Shown piece after piece: positions 40,714 through 49,319 of a stretch of 49,805 bases of DNA; position 1 is the stretch's first letter; each line of letters starts with the position of its first letter. Under the pieces are notes generated by a model that saw only the letters and a list, made by a program, of their open reading frames with translations, was not told the origin of the DNA and searched no databases. Source of the stretch: a virus. The stretch covers positions 1 to 49,805 of IMG/VR virus record IMGVR_UViG_3300017741_000007; one strand, written 5' to 3'. Both the position numbers and the translations under genes were made by a program.

Positions 40714-40914
40714 TTATTTTCCTTTTGCTCTTTGAGTTATAGGCGCGTCGCTATAGCTACAAGGATATTTAGATACTTCCATACCTGTAATACCTGAACT
40801 ACTACCGTGTCCCATTGGAAATCCTTTTTTGCTTAAAGGGCCATTCCAAACAGCGCTTTCACCTACTTGACCATCAAGCTTGGGGTTGTTAATTATCATT
40901 TCTCTTTTATCCAT
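40714..40914 (-). CDS. Hypothetical protein (66 aa)
   Basis: A 66-residue protein starting MDKREMIINNPKLDGQVGESAVWNGPLSKKGFPMGHGSSSG and ending ITQRAKGK. Gly/Ser/Pro-rich, little secondary structure expected. The G-P-L-S-K-K phrase recalls the S-P-x-K motif of neighbouring proteins. Likely minor virion component by context. One base separates its stop from the ATG of the 50-residue membrane protein. Confidence 0.6.
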   Translation of the reverse strand: MDKREMIINNPKLDGQVGESAVWNGPLSKKGFPMGHGSSSGITGMEVSKYPCSYSDAPITQRAKGK

Positions 40915-40941
40915 GACTTAATATTTATTTATAGTTTTGTT

Positions 40942-41961
40942 TTAATTTTCTCTTGTGAAAACTTTTCCTCTTTTTGGTCTAATGGTGTCTCTCGCGGCTC
41001 CAGGTCTTGGGTAATCTATTGTTTTGCTAGAATTACCTCTAAAAGTTTCTCTGTCTCCCAGAGTTGTCATAAATTGACCTTCTTTATCTTCCTGTATAGT
41101 ACTTACGTGTCGAATATCATAGCCAGTTTTTAGTTTGTCAAGATCTGATTCGTCAAATAAATCGCCTTTCTTGTATTTTTTACCATGGGTTGGTGTGTGC
41201 GCATGCATAGGAGAGCCTAAATTCATTAAAGCTTGTCTTTGACCAGCTTGTCCATATATATTTTCAGCATTAATCTTTTCTCCTGGTTTAAATGTAGCAC
41301 CTGGAGATTTATACGGATCAATCATTGCCTGCATATCTACATTTCTGGCTTGATTCATATCTGCGCCTACTATAGGTTGTGCTCCTAATACATTTTGAGC
41401 TTGAGATCCTGGCACCGCCTCTGGGTTAATTGCCGCATATGGGTCTATTTGTTTTGCTGGCGAACCCTTCATTGTATTTGGTGAGTTAGTCCAATCGCTA
41501 AAATTGGTTTTATTTCCTTTATCATCTAAACTATAACTTCTTCTTTGAATAGTATCTTTCGTTAGTTCTTTTTTATATTTCGCATAACCTCCGGGACCTA
41601 ATTCATTTATTTTATCCGTTCTCCATTTCTTTTGATCTGGAGTCAATTTAGAAAGTTTCATCGTAGATTGTTTTCCCGGTATTGTTCTTTCTTCATACCC
41701 ACCACTTGTTCTAAAATTGTATTCAAAATCTGGCACTGTAAGCGCTTCCGGTTTTGGACCAACTTTAAAATCAAATTGTTTTTTAGGCTTTTCACTTTTT
41801 GCTTCAATAGCTTTAACAGTGACTTCAGATGCTGTTTTAGCAATTTGAGCACCTACTTGAGCTCCAACTATAGGTTGAATTACAGTAGACGGATGTCTAT
41901 AGGTAGATGTACTACCTTGAAATATGTCTATTTTAGCTTTAAATGGTGATCTTGATTTCAT
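40942..41961 (-). CDS. Minor virion-like protein with SP motifs (339 aa)
   Basis: A 339-residue low-complexity protein. S-P motif copies: MKSRSPFKAK (residues 5-8), NSPNTM (160), KGSPAKQ (167), KSPGAT (219) and GSPMHA (250). Mostly Gly/Lys/Pro/Gln-rich and probably extended, with no recognised fold. A short helical part lies at 105-140 (LTPDQKKWRTDKINELG). It precedes the wHTH gene in the same operon; both ends are tightly spaced. Likely a minor virion or packaging-associated protein. Confidence 0.65.
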   Translation of the reverse strand: MKSRSPFKAKIDIFQGSTSTYRHPSTVIQPIVGAQVGAQIAKTASEVTVKAIEAKSEKPKKQFDFKVGPKPEALTVPDFEYNFRTSGGYEERTIPGKQSTMKLSKLTPDQKKWRTDKINELGPGGYAKYKKELTKDTIQRRSYSLDDKGNKTNFSDWTNSPNTMKGSPAKQIDPYAAINPEAVPGSQAQNVLGAQPIVGADMNQARNVDMQAMIDPYKSPGATFKPGEKINAENIYGQAGQRQALMNLGSPMHAHTPTHGKKYKKGDLFDESDLDKLKTGYDIRHVSTIQEDKEGQFMTTLGDRETFRGNSSKTIDYPRPGAARDTIRPKRGKVFTREN

Positions 41962-41962
41962 A

Positions 41963-42406
41963 TTATCTGTTCTTGTCTTTGTTTACGTTTTTTATAGCTG
42001 TTATTAAAACTTTATCTATATATGTTTTACCTGACATTATGCTATTTCTTTTACTTGTTGGAATATCTTCATCTCCAAGCATTATACGATACATTCTTGC
42101 TATTAGTTGTTTACACTTTAACGAAACTTTGTAGATGTTATATCTTTGTGTTGTCCTATTGTAATTTCTATAAACTACAATCCAACCGTCTTTTATCAAC
42201 TTGTTCCAGCGTCTATTATCCCAACTATAAGCATATGTACCGATTTTATAATCTTGTTTCGTAAACATTCCCATGCAATCAAAGTATATAAGCAACTCTA
42301 ATTCAGCATCATTAAGCTTATTATTCTTGCAAGCCCACTTTCTTACTATTCTATAATGCTTGAATAGGTTTAAGTCCCTAATGTCACTAGCTTGTAATTT
42401 TCTCAC
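41963..42406 (-). CDS. Winged-helix-like DNA-binding protein
   Basis: A 147-residue basic protein with a helix-turn-helix-like pattern: LNDAELELLIYFDCMGMFTKQDYKIG (helices 1-2), YSWDNRRWNKLIKDGWIVVYRN (recognition helix plus wing), and a beta hairpin RYNIYKVS. It resembles MarR-type winged helices. A regulator inside the late/virion block is expected to bind phage DNA or, less likely, to be packaged. Its C-terminus is basic. It overlaps the GroES start by 4 bases. Confidence 0.6.
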   Translation of the reverse strand: MRKLQASDIRDLNLFKHYRIVRKWACKNNKLNDAELELLIYFDCMGMFTKQDYKIGTYAYSWDNRRWNKLIKDGWIVVYRNYNRTTQRYNIYKVSLKCKQLIARMYRIMLGDEDIPTSKRNSIMSGKTYIDKVLITAIKNVNKDKNR

Positions 42407-42663
42407 AAAACAACTACAACATCCTGTATTTTAATTACAGTATATTGTTCTTTTTCAAATTCTATTGAATGACCAGCATGTCTATCGTAATATATCTGAT
42501 CACCTTTTTTTAAAGATTTAATTTCATCACTAACTGAATGTATTTCAGCTTGTATGTATCTTATATCTTCTCTGTCTTTTTTAACTAAAAGCAAACCACC
42601 TTTAGTTTTATCTCCTGTGATTTTAACAGGAACTATAACTAAGTTATTACCTACTGCTTTCAT
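42403..42663 (-). CDS. groES: Phage GroES-like co-chaperonin
   Basis: An 86-residue co-chaperonin, the cap of the GroEL chamber. Seen: NNLVIVPVK start strand; KTKGGLLLVKKD, whose G-G-L-L-L matches the GroES mobile loop that docks on GroEL; EIHSVSDEIKSLKKGDQIYYDRHAG, corresponding to the G-D-x-V strand; and EFEKEQYTVIKIQDVVVV, the last strand. Length fits short phage co-chaperonins. It overlaps the groEL start by 17 bases and the wHTH gene by 4, so it is co-translated with the GroEL. Confidence 0.85.
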   Translation of the reverse strand: MKAVGNNLVIVPVKITGDKTKGGLLLVKKDREDIRYIQAEIHSVSDEIKSLKKGDQIYYDRHAGHSIEFEKEQYTVIKIQDVVVVL

Positions 42664-44203
42664 CTAATCTTAAATTATTGATTACACAGTCAGTTGATAA
42701 TATAGTTGTTGCTACGGAAGCTGCGTTACGAAGTGCACTTTTGGTAACTAATAGAGGATCTATAATTCCTTGCTTAATCATATTTACCATATTGCCTGTA
42801 ACCACATTAAGACCTCTACCTTTACTCTTTGGTAATTCATATTCTAATATACCAGCGTTATCTAATATTGTCTTAAAAGGTGCTCTAATTGATTCTAGCA
42901 GCACTTCTTCTCCAGTTGACTTAGCAACTACGTTTTGTGATGCATTTAATAATGCAATTCCACCTCCTGGAACAATACCTTCTTTAATCGCAGCTTTAGT
43001 AGCACATATTGCGTCTTCTACTCGATCTGTTTTTTCTTTTAACTCTATATCAGAATTAGCACCAACCTTAACTACTGCTATTTTAGCTGATAATCTAGCT
43101 AATCTTTTTTCTAAACGTATTACAGCACCTGGGTTTTGAGTTGTTGATAAATCTTCTTTAATCTGCTCTATAATGTTTAGTATCTCTTCAGAAGAATCCT
43201 CAACTTGTATAATAGTTTCTTTTTCTGTAGTAACTGACTTAATACATGTACCTAGTAGTTCTGGTTGTATTAAATCCATATCATCACCTAAGTCTTCATT
43301 AATAACAGTTGCTCCTGTCAGTAGAGCTAGATCATCTAATATTTCTCTTTTGTTAATACCAAACGTAGGAGCGTTAATTATATTAACCTTAATGTTACCT
43401 TTTGTTTTATTCATAGCTAATGTAGATACAACTGAAGGTTCTACATCTGCTATAATAAGTAGTGGCTTTTCGTTTTTAATAACATACTCTAATACTGATT
43501 GTATTTGTCTTATGCTTTCAATAGGTGACTCTACTAGTAAAACTAAAGGGTTTTTTAATTCTGCAGATCTTTTAACATGATCTGTCATGAAGTGTTGATT
43601 AGTCATACCTTTGTCGTATTGAACCCCATCAACTATTTCTACAACTGTGTCAGACTCAGCAGACTGCTCCATCATTACCACACCTGTATCTCCTACCGCT
43701 CTAAAAGCATCACCAATTATTTTACCTAAATAATGATCGTTATTAGTTGATATAGTAGCTATTTGATCTATCATATCACCTTTAACGCTTGTACTTGTTT
43801 TTTCTAGGTATGCCACTACTTTTTCGGTTGCTTCTTCAATACCGCTTTTTAAGTCTCTAGAACTTATATTAGCTTGAACTTTCTGAGCTTCCTTTAGTAT
43901 GGCATGTGCTAGAACTGTTGCTGTAGTTGTACCATCGCCAGCTTCTCTTACTGTTTTACGTGCTGCTTCTTTTAAAAGCGTAGCACCCATATTTTCAACT
44001 GGATCTAATAATACAATTGTATCTGCAACCGTAACGCCGTCTTTTGTTATTAATGGATTTCCTGATCCATCTTCTAGTAACACACATTTACCGCTAGCTC
44101 CTAGCGTGGAGCTAACGGCTTTTGTGAGTTTGTTTATTCCTTCGAATACCTTATCTTGAGCTTCTTGCCCAAAATTAAGGTTTTTGACTATTAAGTCTGA
44201 CAT
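42647..44203 (-). CDS. groEL: Phage GroEL-like chaperonin
   Basis: A 518-residue group I chaperonin, which folds proteins in an ATP-driven chamber. Seen: ATP-binding TLGASGKC near 33-40 and GDGTTTATVLA (89-99, Asp90 equivalent to E. coli Asp87); DRVEDAICATKAAIKEGIVPGGGIALL (about 395-420), with the catalytic Asp of RVED. Length is slightly below E. coli GroEL (548) and the C-terminal G-G-M repeats are missing. It ends in DESSR. It lies in the late block with groES, so it probably assists virion assembly. Sequence is phage-divergent, not a recent host copy: it lies inside the phage operon with the same A/T leader and codon use. Confidence 0.95.
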   Translation of the reverse strand: MSDLIVKNLNFGQEAQDKVFEGINKLTKAVSSTLGASGKCVLLEDGSGNPLITKDGVTVADTIVLLDPVENMGATLLKEAARKTVREAGDGTTTATVLAHAILKEAQKVQANISSRDLKSGIEEATEKVVAYLEKTSTSVKGDMIDQIATISTNNDHYLGKIIGDAFRAVGDTGVVMMEQSAESDTVVEIVDGVQYDKGMTNQHFMTDHVKRSAELKNPLVLLVESPIESIRQIQSVLEYVIKNEKPLLIIADVEPSVVSTLAMNKTKGNIKVNIINAPTFGINKREILDDLALLTGATVINEDLGDDMDLIQPELLGTCIKSVTTEKETIIQVEDSSEEILNIIEQIKEDLSTTQNPGAVIRLEKRLARLSAKIAVVKVGANSDIELKEKTDRVEDAICATKAAIKEGIVPGGGIALLNASQNVVAKSTGEEVLLESIRAPFKTILDNAGILEYELPKSKGRGLNVVTGNMVNMIKQGIIDPLLVTKSALRNAASVATTILSTDCVINNLRLDESSR

Positions 44204-44226
44204 ATTTAATTTAATTTAATTGAATT
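44204..44226 (-). promoter_or_regulatory. A/T hexamer leader of groEL
   Basis: AATTCAATTAAATTAAATTAAAT immediately before the groEL ATG: four near-perfect TTAAA units. No Shine-Dalgarno is present; may be a ribosome-landing leader as in Bacteroidetes. Confidence 0.4.
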
Positions 44227-44234
44227 GATTTTTT

Positions 44235-44525
44235 TTACTTGAAGGTTTTAACAACTTTTGGTCCATTGATAAACTCTACTTTTTTAGAATAATGATCTAC
44301 TGATTTGTCTATAGCAGTTTCAGCACCATCTAAAGTTTCTCTACGAGTTACATCAATCCAGGTGTCCTTGTTGTTTAGGTCCTGGTATTCGGTTTGAAAG
44401 AAGCCATTTGGCAGTTGAACGATCCTCCAGCTTGATTTTTCTGAAATGTGTTTCCAGAGCTTAATGGTTTCTTCGTTTGGTTGTGGTTGACTACTCCACG
44501 AATGAGTCTGGTAATAAAGTGTCAT
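44235..44525 (-). CDS. Hypothetical protein (96 aa)
   Basis: A 96-residue protein between the adhesin paralogues and groEL. KHISEKSSWRIVQLPNGFFQTEY, then DTWIDVTRRETLDGAETAIDKSVDHYSKKVEF. Aromatic/beta first half, helical second half. Resembles small phage proteins of unknown function in marine cyanophage-type genomes. Its DNA is GC-richer (45% by hand count over 44341-44460) than most of the window, suggesting recent exchange. Confidence 0.7.
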   Translation of the reverse strand: MTLYYQTHSWSSQPQPNEETIKLWKHISEKSSWRIVQLPNGFFQTEYQDLNNKDTWIDVTRRETLDGAETAIDKSVDHYSKKVEFINGPKVVKTFK

Positions 44526-44601
44526 ATGGTTTTGGTTTATATGTTAGTATGGTTTATATTATTACTTGTTTTTTGTTAAATTTCCAATAGTGCTAAATAT
44601 T

Positions 44602-46431
44602 CTATGTTATTCCGTACTTTCCTTTTTGTGCGTTATACTTAGCAGTTATCTCCGATATTGTAAAAGTTGTGTTGTATGCTCTAATTTCCCCTAATTCACC
44701 ATACCCTCCGTAAATACTAGCTGGTTCGCTTAATAAATAAATATCATTATTATTAGTATTTTGAGGGCTAACGTTACCTAAAGCGGTATTGTTATAAGTA
44801 GTCGTATTAGGTTGATACCTGTGAAATTGAAAGTTGTTTGCTGGAAAATTAAAAATAGCAACAAACATGAACCAGTCAGTATTATTTACTGGAGCTATAT
44901 AACCAGGGTTTATAGCAGCATTATAATTAGCATCATAAAGGATTGTATTAAAACCTTCAATACTAGGGTCGTAATATCTAAAATACACTTGATTTTGCGT
45001 TGCTCCAGTGGCTGTGGATTTAAGAACAACATTTAAACCATTCACACTAATAGGAATGTTAGGTAATCTCATCCAATATAGCCATGTAATCACACTACTT
45101 GAATTCATATTTAATGCTCCTGAATGTGTAGAATAAGGTATTTTAAAGTAATCTGCCCTTGATGAAGAGGGTATGTTTAAATACGTTGCACCGTTTACAG
45201 TGCCGGTTGAAGGAACTGCTGTTGTTATAGTAGCGTCGTAACCATTGCCACTAACGTCAAACCAAGTGGAACCGCTACCAGTCCACGAATTTGCGTTATT
45301 AGCATCTAACCAAAGTATTTGATTAGGCTCTATTGATGGGGCTACAGCTTCGTCTTTTATCATATTCCACTGAAAGCCATCCCAATATTCTACTTTTTCA
45401 GTAGTGCTATTAAATATCATTTCGCCTACAGCTATTCCAGCTGAAGCAAATGAAACATTTCCGGATCCTTCTGTGAATTGTAAAACAGTATCACTGCCGT
45501 CTGTAGATTCTGTATAAACTAAGCTACCTGTTGTTTTTATAATTGGGGATGAATTTGTTGGGTATCTAAGTATAACAATACCAGAACCACCATCTCCAGC
45601 CGTTCCACTATTACTACTGCTTGCAAACGGATGCCCAGCTCCTCCTCCGCCACTACCTGTGTTTGTGGCACCAGATGTTCCGTTTAATGAGTTTGCATTA
45701 CCACCATCGCCACCTATTCCACTTCCACCCGCTTGAGTTCCTGAAGTTCCTGGCTTTCCGCCTCCTCCACCAGCAGCGTAAAAAACAGAAGTACCAGTTA
45801 TAGAATTAGTAACTCCAGAACCACCGTCTACGTTAGTAGGTCCATCAGATCCAGCAGAACCCGCGCCACCTCCACCACTACCACCATATGGTGAAACTTC
45901 ATAATAATCTCCCCCATCATTTCCTTGACTTGGGGTAGTAGAAGGTGTATTTCCTGAGCCACCTGCTGCGAATCCACCAGAATAACCAGTCCCTCCACCG
46001 GATCCACCACTGCCGCCAATGTTGCTATTATTATACATACCGCCTCTTCCTCCGCCAGCGGCTTGTATTGTTGTTATTCCTGTTCCGGAAAAAGTAGAAT
46101 CACCCCCATTAAAAGAGTTTCCACCGGGAGCCCCTCCGTTTCCACCGTCCCCAACTGTTATTGTGTACGCGGTTGAAGTATTTAAACTTAAACTTGTACC
46201 ACCATAGTTCGTTATTAAACCACCAGCTCCACCACCACCACCGGTTCCAACAGTAGAAGCTGTATACCCGGCTCCACCGCCCCCGCCACCAGCAACTACT
46301 AAATATTCTACTTGAACAGTAGAAGTTGTAGGCGTTGGTCTTGTAGATGTAGTAAATACAGGTAACTGAGTAGCTTCTGTATTGTTGCTACTTAAATTAA
46401 ATAGTTCAGGTGTTGTTATCTTTGTTGACAT
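44602..46431 (-). CDS. Gly-rich adhesin with LamG-like C-terminus (609 aa)
   Basis: A 609-residue probable tail-fibre adhesin. Residues about 38-300 are a glycine-rich sandwich that begins with VEYLVVAGGGGG and ends with GGSGIVILRY; this module is found in receptor-binding tips, e.g. T-even gp38-like. A short fibre module follows, GEMIFNSTTEKVEYWDGFQWN (330-350). The C-terminal 230 residues (PNQILWLDANNANSWTGSG, WFDVSGNGYDATIT, SVITWLYWMRLPN) fit a LamG/concanavalin-like domain for glycan binding. First of three neighbouring paralogues. Confidence 0.75.
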   Translation of the reverse strand: MSTKITTPELFNLSSNNTEATQLPVFTTSTRPTPTTSTVQVEYLVVAGGGGGGAGYTASTVGTGGGGGAGGLITNYGGTSLSLNTSTAYTITVGDGGNGGAPGGNSFNGGDSTFSGTGITTIQAAGGGRGGMYNNSNIGGSGGSGGGTGYSGGFAAGGSGNTPSTTPSQGNDGGDYYEVSPYGGSGGGGAGSAGSDGPTNVDGGSGVTNSITGTSVFYAAGGGGGKPGTSGTQAGGSGIGGDGGNANSLNGTSGATNTGSGGGGAGHPFASSSNSGTAGDGGSGIVILRYPTNSSPIIKTTGSLVYTESTDGSDTVLQFTEGSGNVSFASAGIAVGEMIFNSTTEKVEYWDGFQWNMIKDEAVAPSIEPNQILWLDANNANSWTGSGSTWFDVSGNGYDATITTAVPSTGTVNGATYLNIPSSSRADYFKIPYSTHSGALNMNSSSVITWLYWMRLPNIPISVNGLNVVLKSTATGATQNQVYFRYYDPSIEGFNTILYDANYNAAINPGYIAPVNNTDWFMFVAIFNFPANNFQFHRYQPNTTTYNNTALGNVSPQNTNNNDIYLLSEPASIYGGYGELGEIRAYNTTFTISEITAKYNAQKGKYGIT

Positions 46432-46443
46432 GTATTGTATTAA

Positions 46444-48240
46444 TTAAGAAGTTCCAGAGCCTAGACCCCAAATAGTTATTAATTCTGCCTCGGTCAACGC
46501 TGTATCCCAAAAGCCAAACTTAGCTATTTTACCATCTAAACTACTTTTACCAACGCCACCACCATACTCGGCAGGAGATTTTCCTAATGAATAAAATTGA
46601 TTTGGATTTGTAACTAAAGTTCCAGTATAGGATTGTGTTGAACCTGTTTGAGCTAATTGCGTAGATTCTGTTCCTATGTAAAGCTTAGCTGTGTTAGCAG
46701 TAGAATCAGCAACATACGCTATGTTATACCATGTATTTGCTGACACTGTAGTATTATTAATAACATCATAAGAATAATTATTACCATAGCTTAAACCAAC
46801 AGAAAAATTACCCGTGGAGCTTAAGTTAGAGTTAAAGGGAAACGCATCGTGATTGCTGGCGTAGAATTGTGATTTACTAAAAACTGTACCTGCATAACCG
46901 CTAGCTACGGTTACAGTATCAAATTTAACCCAAATAGAAAAAGAAAAAGTTTGATAAAGAGTATTAACAGGGGTTGTTATTATTGAACCAGTTGGAGTTA
47001 AGTCAAAATAACCATTACTGTAATTAGAACTTGTTATTGTAGCTGTATTTGCATTACCGCTTAAATCAAACCAGCTTGTTCCAGTTCCCGGGTATGAAGT
47101 AGCGTTGCTGGCACTATAATACATAACACTATTTAGTATCAATGGATGCTCTTGGTTTTCAAAGTATCTCCAGTCAGTGCCGTTATAATAAGTTATAGCG
47201 CTAGCAGAACCTTTACTTGATTGATTTGTATCGTTTCTAATCATACCTTCAACTCCAGTTGGTTGATTTGAACTAGTGCCACTAGGTATTTTTAAACCTT
47301 CTTCTGTAAGAGGCTTATTAAAATTTGTTACAGGGGTTGTTACTTTAGTGATACTAGAAGTTGGAGGTGGTGGAGCTGGGGCTGTAAAAGTTATCGAGCC
47401 TGTACCTACTGTTGTAAAACTAAGTATGGTTTGACCAGCTACTGTTGTTGTGTCTTCTGTTGGTGTTATTCCTGTAGTTGTATAGCTAGAAACGTCAGCT
47501 GTAGCATATCTAAGTATTACAATACCGCTATAACCCGATGAAGAAGGTCCAAAAGGCTCTCCACCATCTCCAGAATTTGAAACGCCTCTGTATCCAGTTC
47601 CATTGTTGCCATCAGTTCCAGCTGTGCCAGCGTAGCCTTTTCCTCCTTTAGCGCCTGAAGCATAATATATAGGAGAACCTGTTATTGATGACTGTAAGCC
47701 ATTCCCTCCATTTCCTCCGTTCATTCCACCACTGCCAGAGTTTGCTGTACCAGCTGAACCAGCACCACCTCCACCACCAGCGCCACCATCACCACCTGGA
47801 GCTCCATTTCCGCCATTATTTCCTTGGCCTGATGGCGTAGCTGTTCCTCCGGTACTGTTAACATTATTCCATCCTGATGCTCCTCCACCAGATCCTCCAG
47901 GTCCTCCATTTTGGTTTGTAACATTTGGATCTGAGCTAGCGTGAAAAATAGCGGCTCCGTATCCGCCACCTTCAGCTTCAATTGTAGTTACACCTGTTTG
48001 TGATATATAAGAATTTCCACCTTTATTTCCCCTTGCAAAGGTGTAAGTTCCGGAATACGCCGCTCCAGCTGCTCCTACGTTTAAATCAATAGAAACCCCG
48101 GTAGTAAGGTTTGTTGATCCATTTAAGAAACCTCCAGCACCTCCTCCTCCGCAGTACCAACTAAATGGGGGGCTAACAGCTCTATATCCACCAGCTCCAC
48201 CGCCGGCAACCACTAAATAATCTATATTGAAATTTGACAT
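46444..48240 (-). CDS. Gly-rich adhesin with LamG-like C-terminus (598 aa)
   Basis: A 598-residue paralogue of the upstream and downstream adhesins. It begins NFNIDYLVVAGGGAGGYRAV, keeps a glycine-rich section to SGIVILRYATADVS (about 250), a linker with GMIRND...YYNGTDWRYFENQ, then a LamG-like domain with WFDLSGNANTATITSSNYSNGYFDL and FSFSIWVKF. The same domain order as the 609-residue protein. Differences are mostly in the Gly-rich loops, as expected for receptor diversification. Confidence 0.75.
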   Translation of the reverse strand: MSNFNIDYLVVAGGGAGGYRAVSPPFSWYCGGGGAGGFLNGSTNLTTGVSIDLNVGAAGAAYSGTYTFARGNKGGNSYISQTGVTTIEAEGGGYGAAIFHASSDPNVTNQNGGPGGSGGGASGWNNVNSTGGTATPSGQGNNGGNGAPGGDGGAGGGGGAGSAGTANSGSGGMNGGNGGNGLQSSITGSPIYYASGAKGGKGYAGTAGTDGNNGTGYRGVSNSGDGGEPFGPSSSGYSGIVILRYATADVSSYTTTGITPTEDTTTVAGQTILSFTTVGTGSITFTAPAPPPPTSSITKVTTPVTNFNKPLTEEGLKIPSGTSSNQPTGVEGMIRNDTNQSSKGSASAITYYNGTDWRYFENQEHPLILNSVMYYSASNATSYPGTGTSWFDLSGNANTATITSSNYSNGYFDLTPTGSIITTPVNTLYQTFSFSIWVKFDTVTVASGYAGTVFSKSQFYASNHDAFPFNSNLSSTGNFSVGLSYGNNYSYDVINNTTVSANTWYNIAYVADSTANTAKLYIGTESTQLAQTGSTQSYTGTLVTNPNQFYSLGKSPAEYGGGVGKSSLDGKIAKFGFWDTALTEAELITIWGLGSGTS

Positions 48241-48241
48241 A

Positions 48242-49312
48242 TTAGCTAAATGTTATTGTTCCTGTTCCTGATGTAAACACTTCTATTTTTTCTCCAGGCG
48301 CTGTAGTTGAATCTACTGAACTTATTAAACCTGTTTTTGTTGTTGAATAAGCTGATGAGTATCTAATAATTACAACTCCAGAACCACCAGTTGCGTTAAC
48401 TCCACCTGCGCCACCACCTGTATTAGGCGTTCCTGCGTTAGCGGAGTTTGGCGTTGGCGCGGATGTTCCGCCTCCACCACCACCTAGACCGCCGGTTCTA
48501 GTGGTTGAGGGAGAATCATATACGCTTCCTCCACCTCCGCCAGCGTAGTAAACATCAGATCCAGAAACCTCCCCTACGTTTAAATTAGTGGCTTGAGTGG
48601 CTGGTAAAATGTTAACAGCAACTCCTATTCCTCCGTTTCCACCAGGTGCGCTGGCTGTTCCAGCTAGACCCGCAGCTCCTGCTCCACCACCACCGCCACC
48701 AGTATATGGTAACCCACCGTTTTGCGATGTGCCTCCTGCAAAACCTTGGTTTGTAGTTCCAGTTCCACCAGCTGAGCCATACAGCCCTCCTGCGCCACCT
48801 CCACCAGAGCCACCATTAAATCCGGGATAGTTAGATGGGCTGCCACCTCCTCTACCTCCTCCAGCAGATGTTATACTATCAAAAACACTGTCTTCACCAG
48901 TGTTAGAAGTCGCGCCATTAGTTCCATTACCAACAGTAACTGTGTAGGCTGTTGAAGTTATTAGTGTTAATGCATTTTCAGCGTTATTACCTCCTCCAGA
49001 TGTTGAACCATAAGACGTTCTTAGTCCTCCGGCTCCACCTCCGCCTGGGCTGTCATTTCTTGTTCCTCCGCCGCCAGCAACTACTAAAAAGTCAACAACC
49101 AAAGGTGGTATAGCATTTCCAGCTTCCACAAGGTTTCTCCAGTCAGTACCGTTATATACTTCAACTCTATCTGTTTCAGTATTATTACGAATCATACCTG
49201 CTTGAGGTGAAGATATAGCGTCTCTTTCAGCTGTTGTACCCTTGGCTATAACTAAGCCAGTGGTATCACCACTCATGTCTACAACGCTAGTTGAAACTCC
49301 GGTTAATGCCAT
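48242..49312 (-). CDS. Gly-rich tail-fibre/adhesin protein (356 aa)
   Basis: A 356-residue protein. N-terminus GLVIAKGTTAERDAIS, then PQAGMIRNNTETDRVEVYNGTDWRNL, a module common in marine tail fibres; then the glycine-rich domain from VVDFLVVAGGGG (about 72) to GGSGVVIIRYSS (about 320). No LamG end. It is the first or distal fibre segment of the set and shares the Gly-rich module with the two larger paralogues. Confidence 0.7.
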   Translation of the reverse strand: MALTGVSTSVVDMSGDTTGLVIAKGTTAERDAISSPQAGMIRNNTETDRVEVYNGTDWRNLVEAGNAIPPLVVDFLVVAGGGGTRNDSPGGGGAGGLRTSYGSTSGGGNNAENALTLITSTAYTVTVGNGTNGATSNTGEDSVFDSITSAGGGRGGGSPSNYPGFNGGSGGGGAGGLYGSAGGTGTTNQGFAGGTSQNGGLPYTGGGGGGAGAAGLAGTASAPGGNGGIGVAVNILPATQATNLNVGEVSGSDVYYAGGGGGSVYDSPSTTRTGGLGGGGGGTSAPTPNSANAGTPNTGGGAGGVNATGGSGVVIIRYSSAYSTTKTGLISSVDSTTAPGEKIEVFTSGTGTITFS

Positions 49313-49319
49313 ATTGTAA

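Noticed and set aside
42647-44203. groEL as evidence of bacterial DNA or contamination
   Set aside because: It overlaps groES, uses the phage A/T leader and sits in the minus-strand late block between phage genes on both sides.
48597-48830. Proline-rich + strand open frame opposite the Gly-rich adhesin
   Set aside because: It is the antisense of glycine codons (GGN gives CCN), lies wholly inside the adhesin gene and has no own context.
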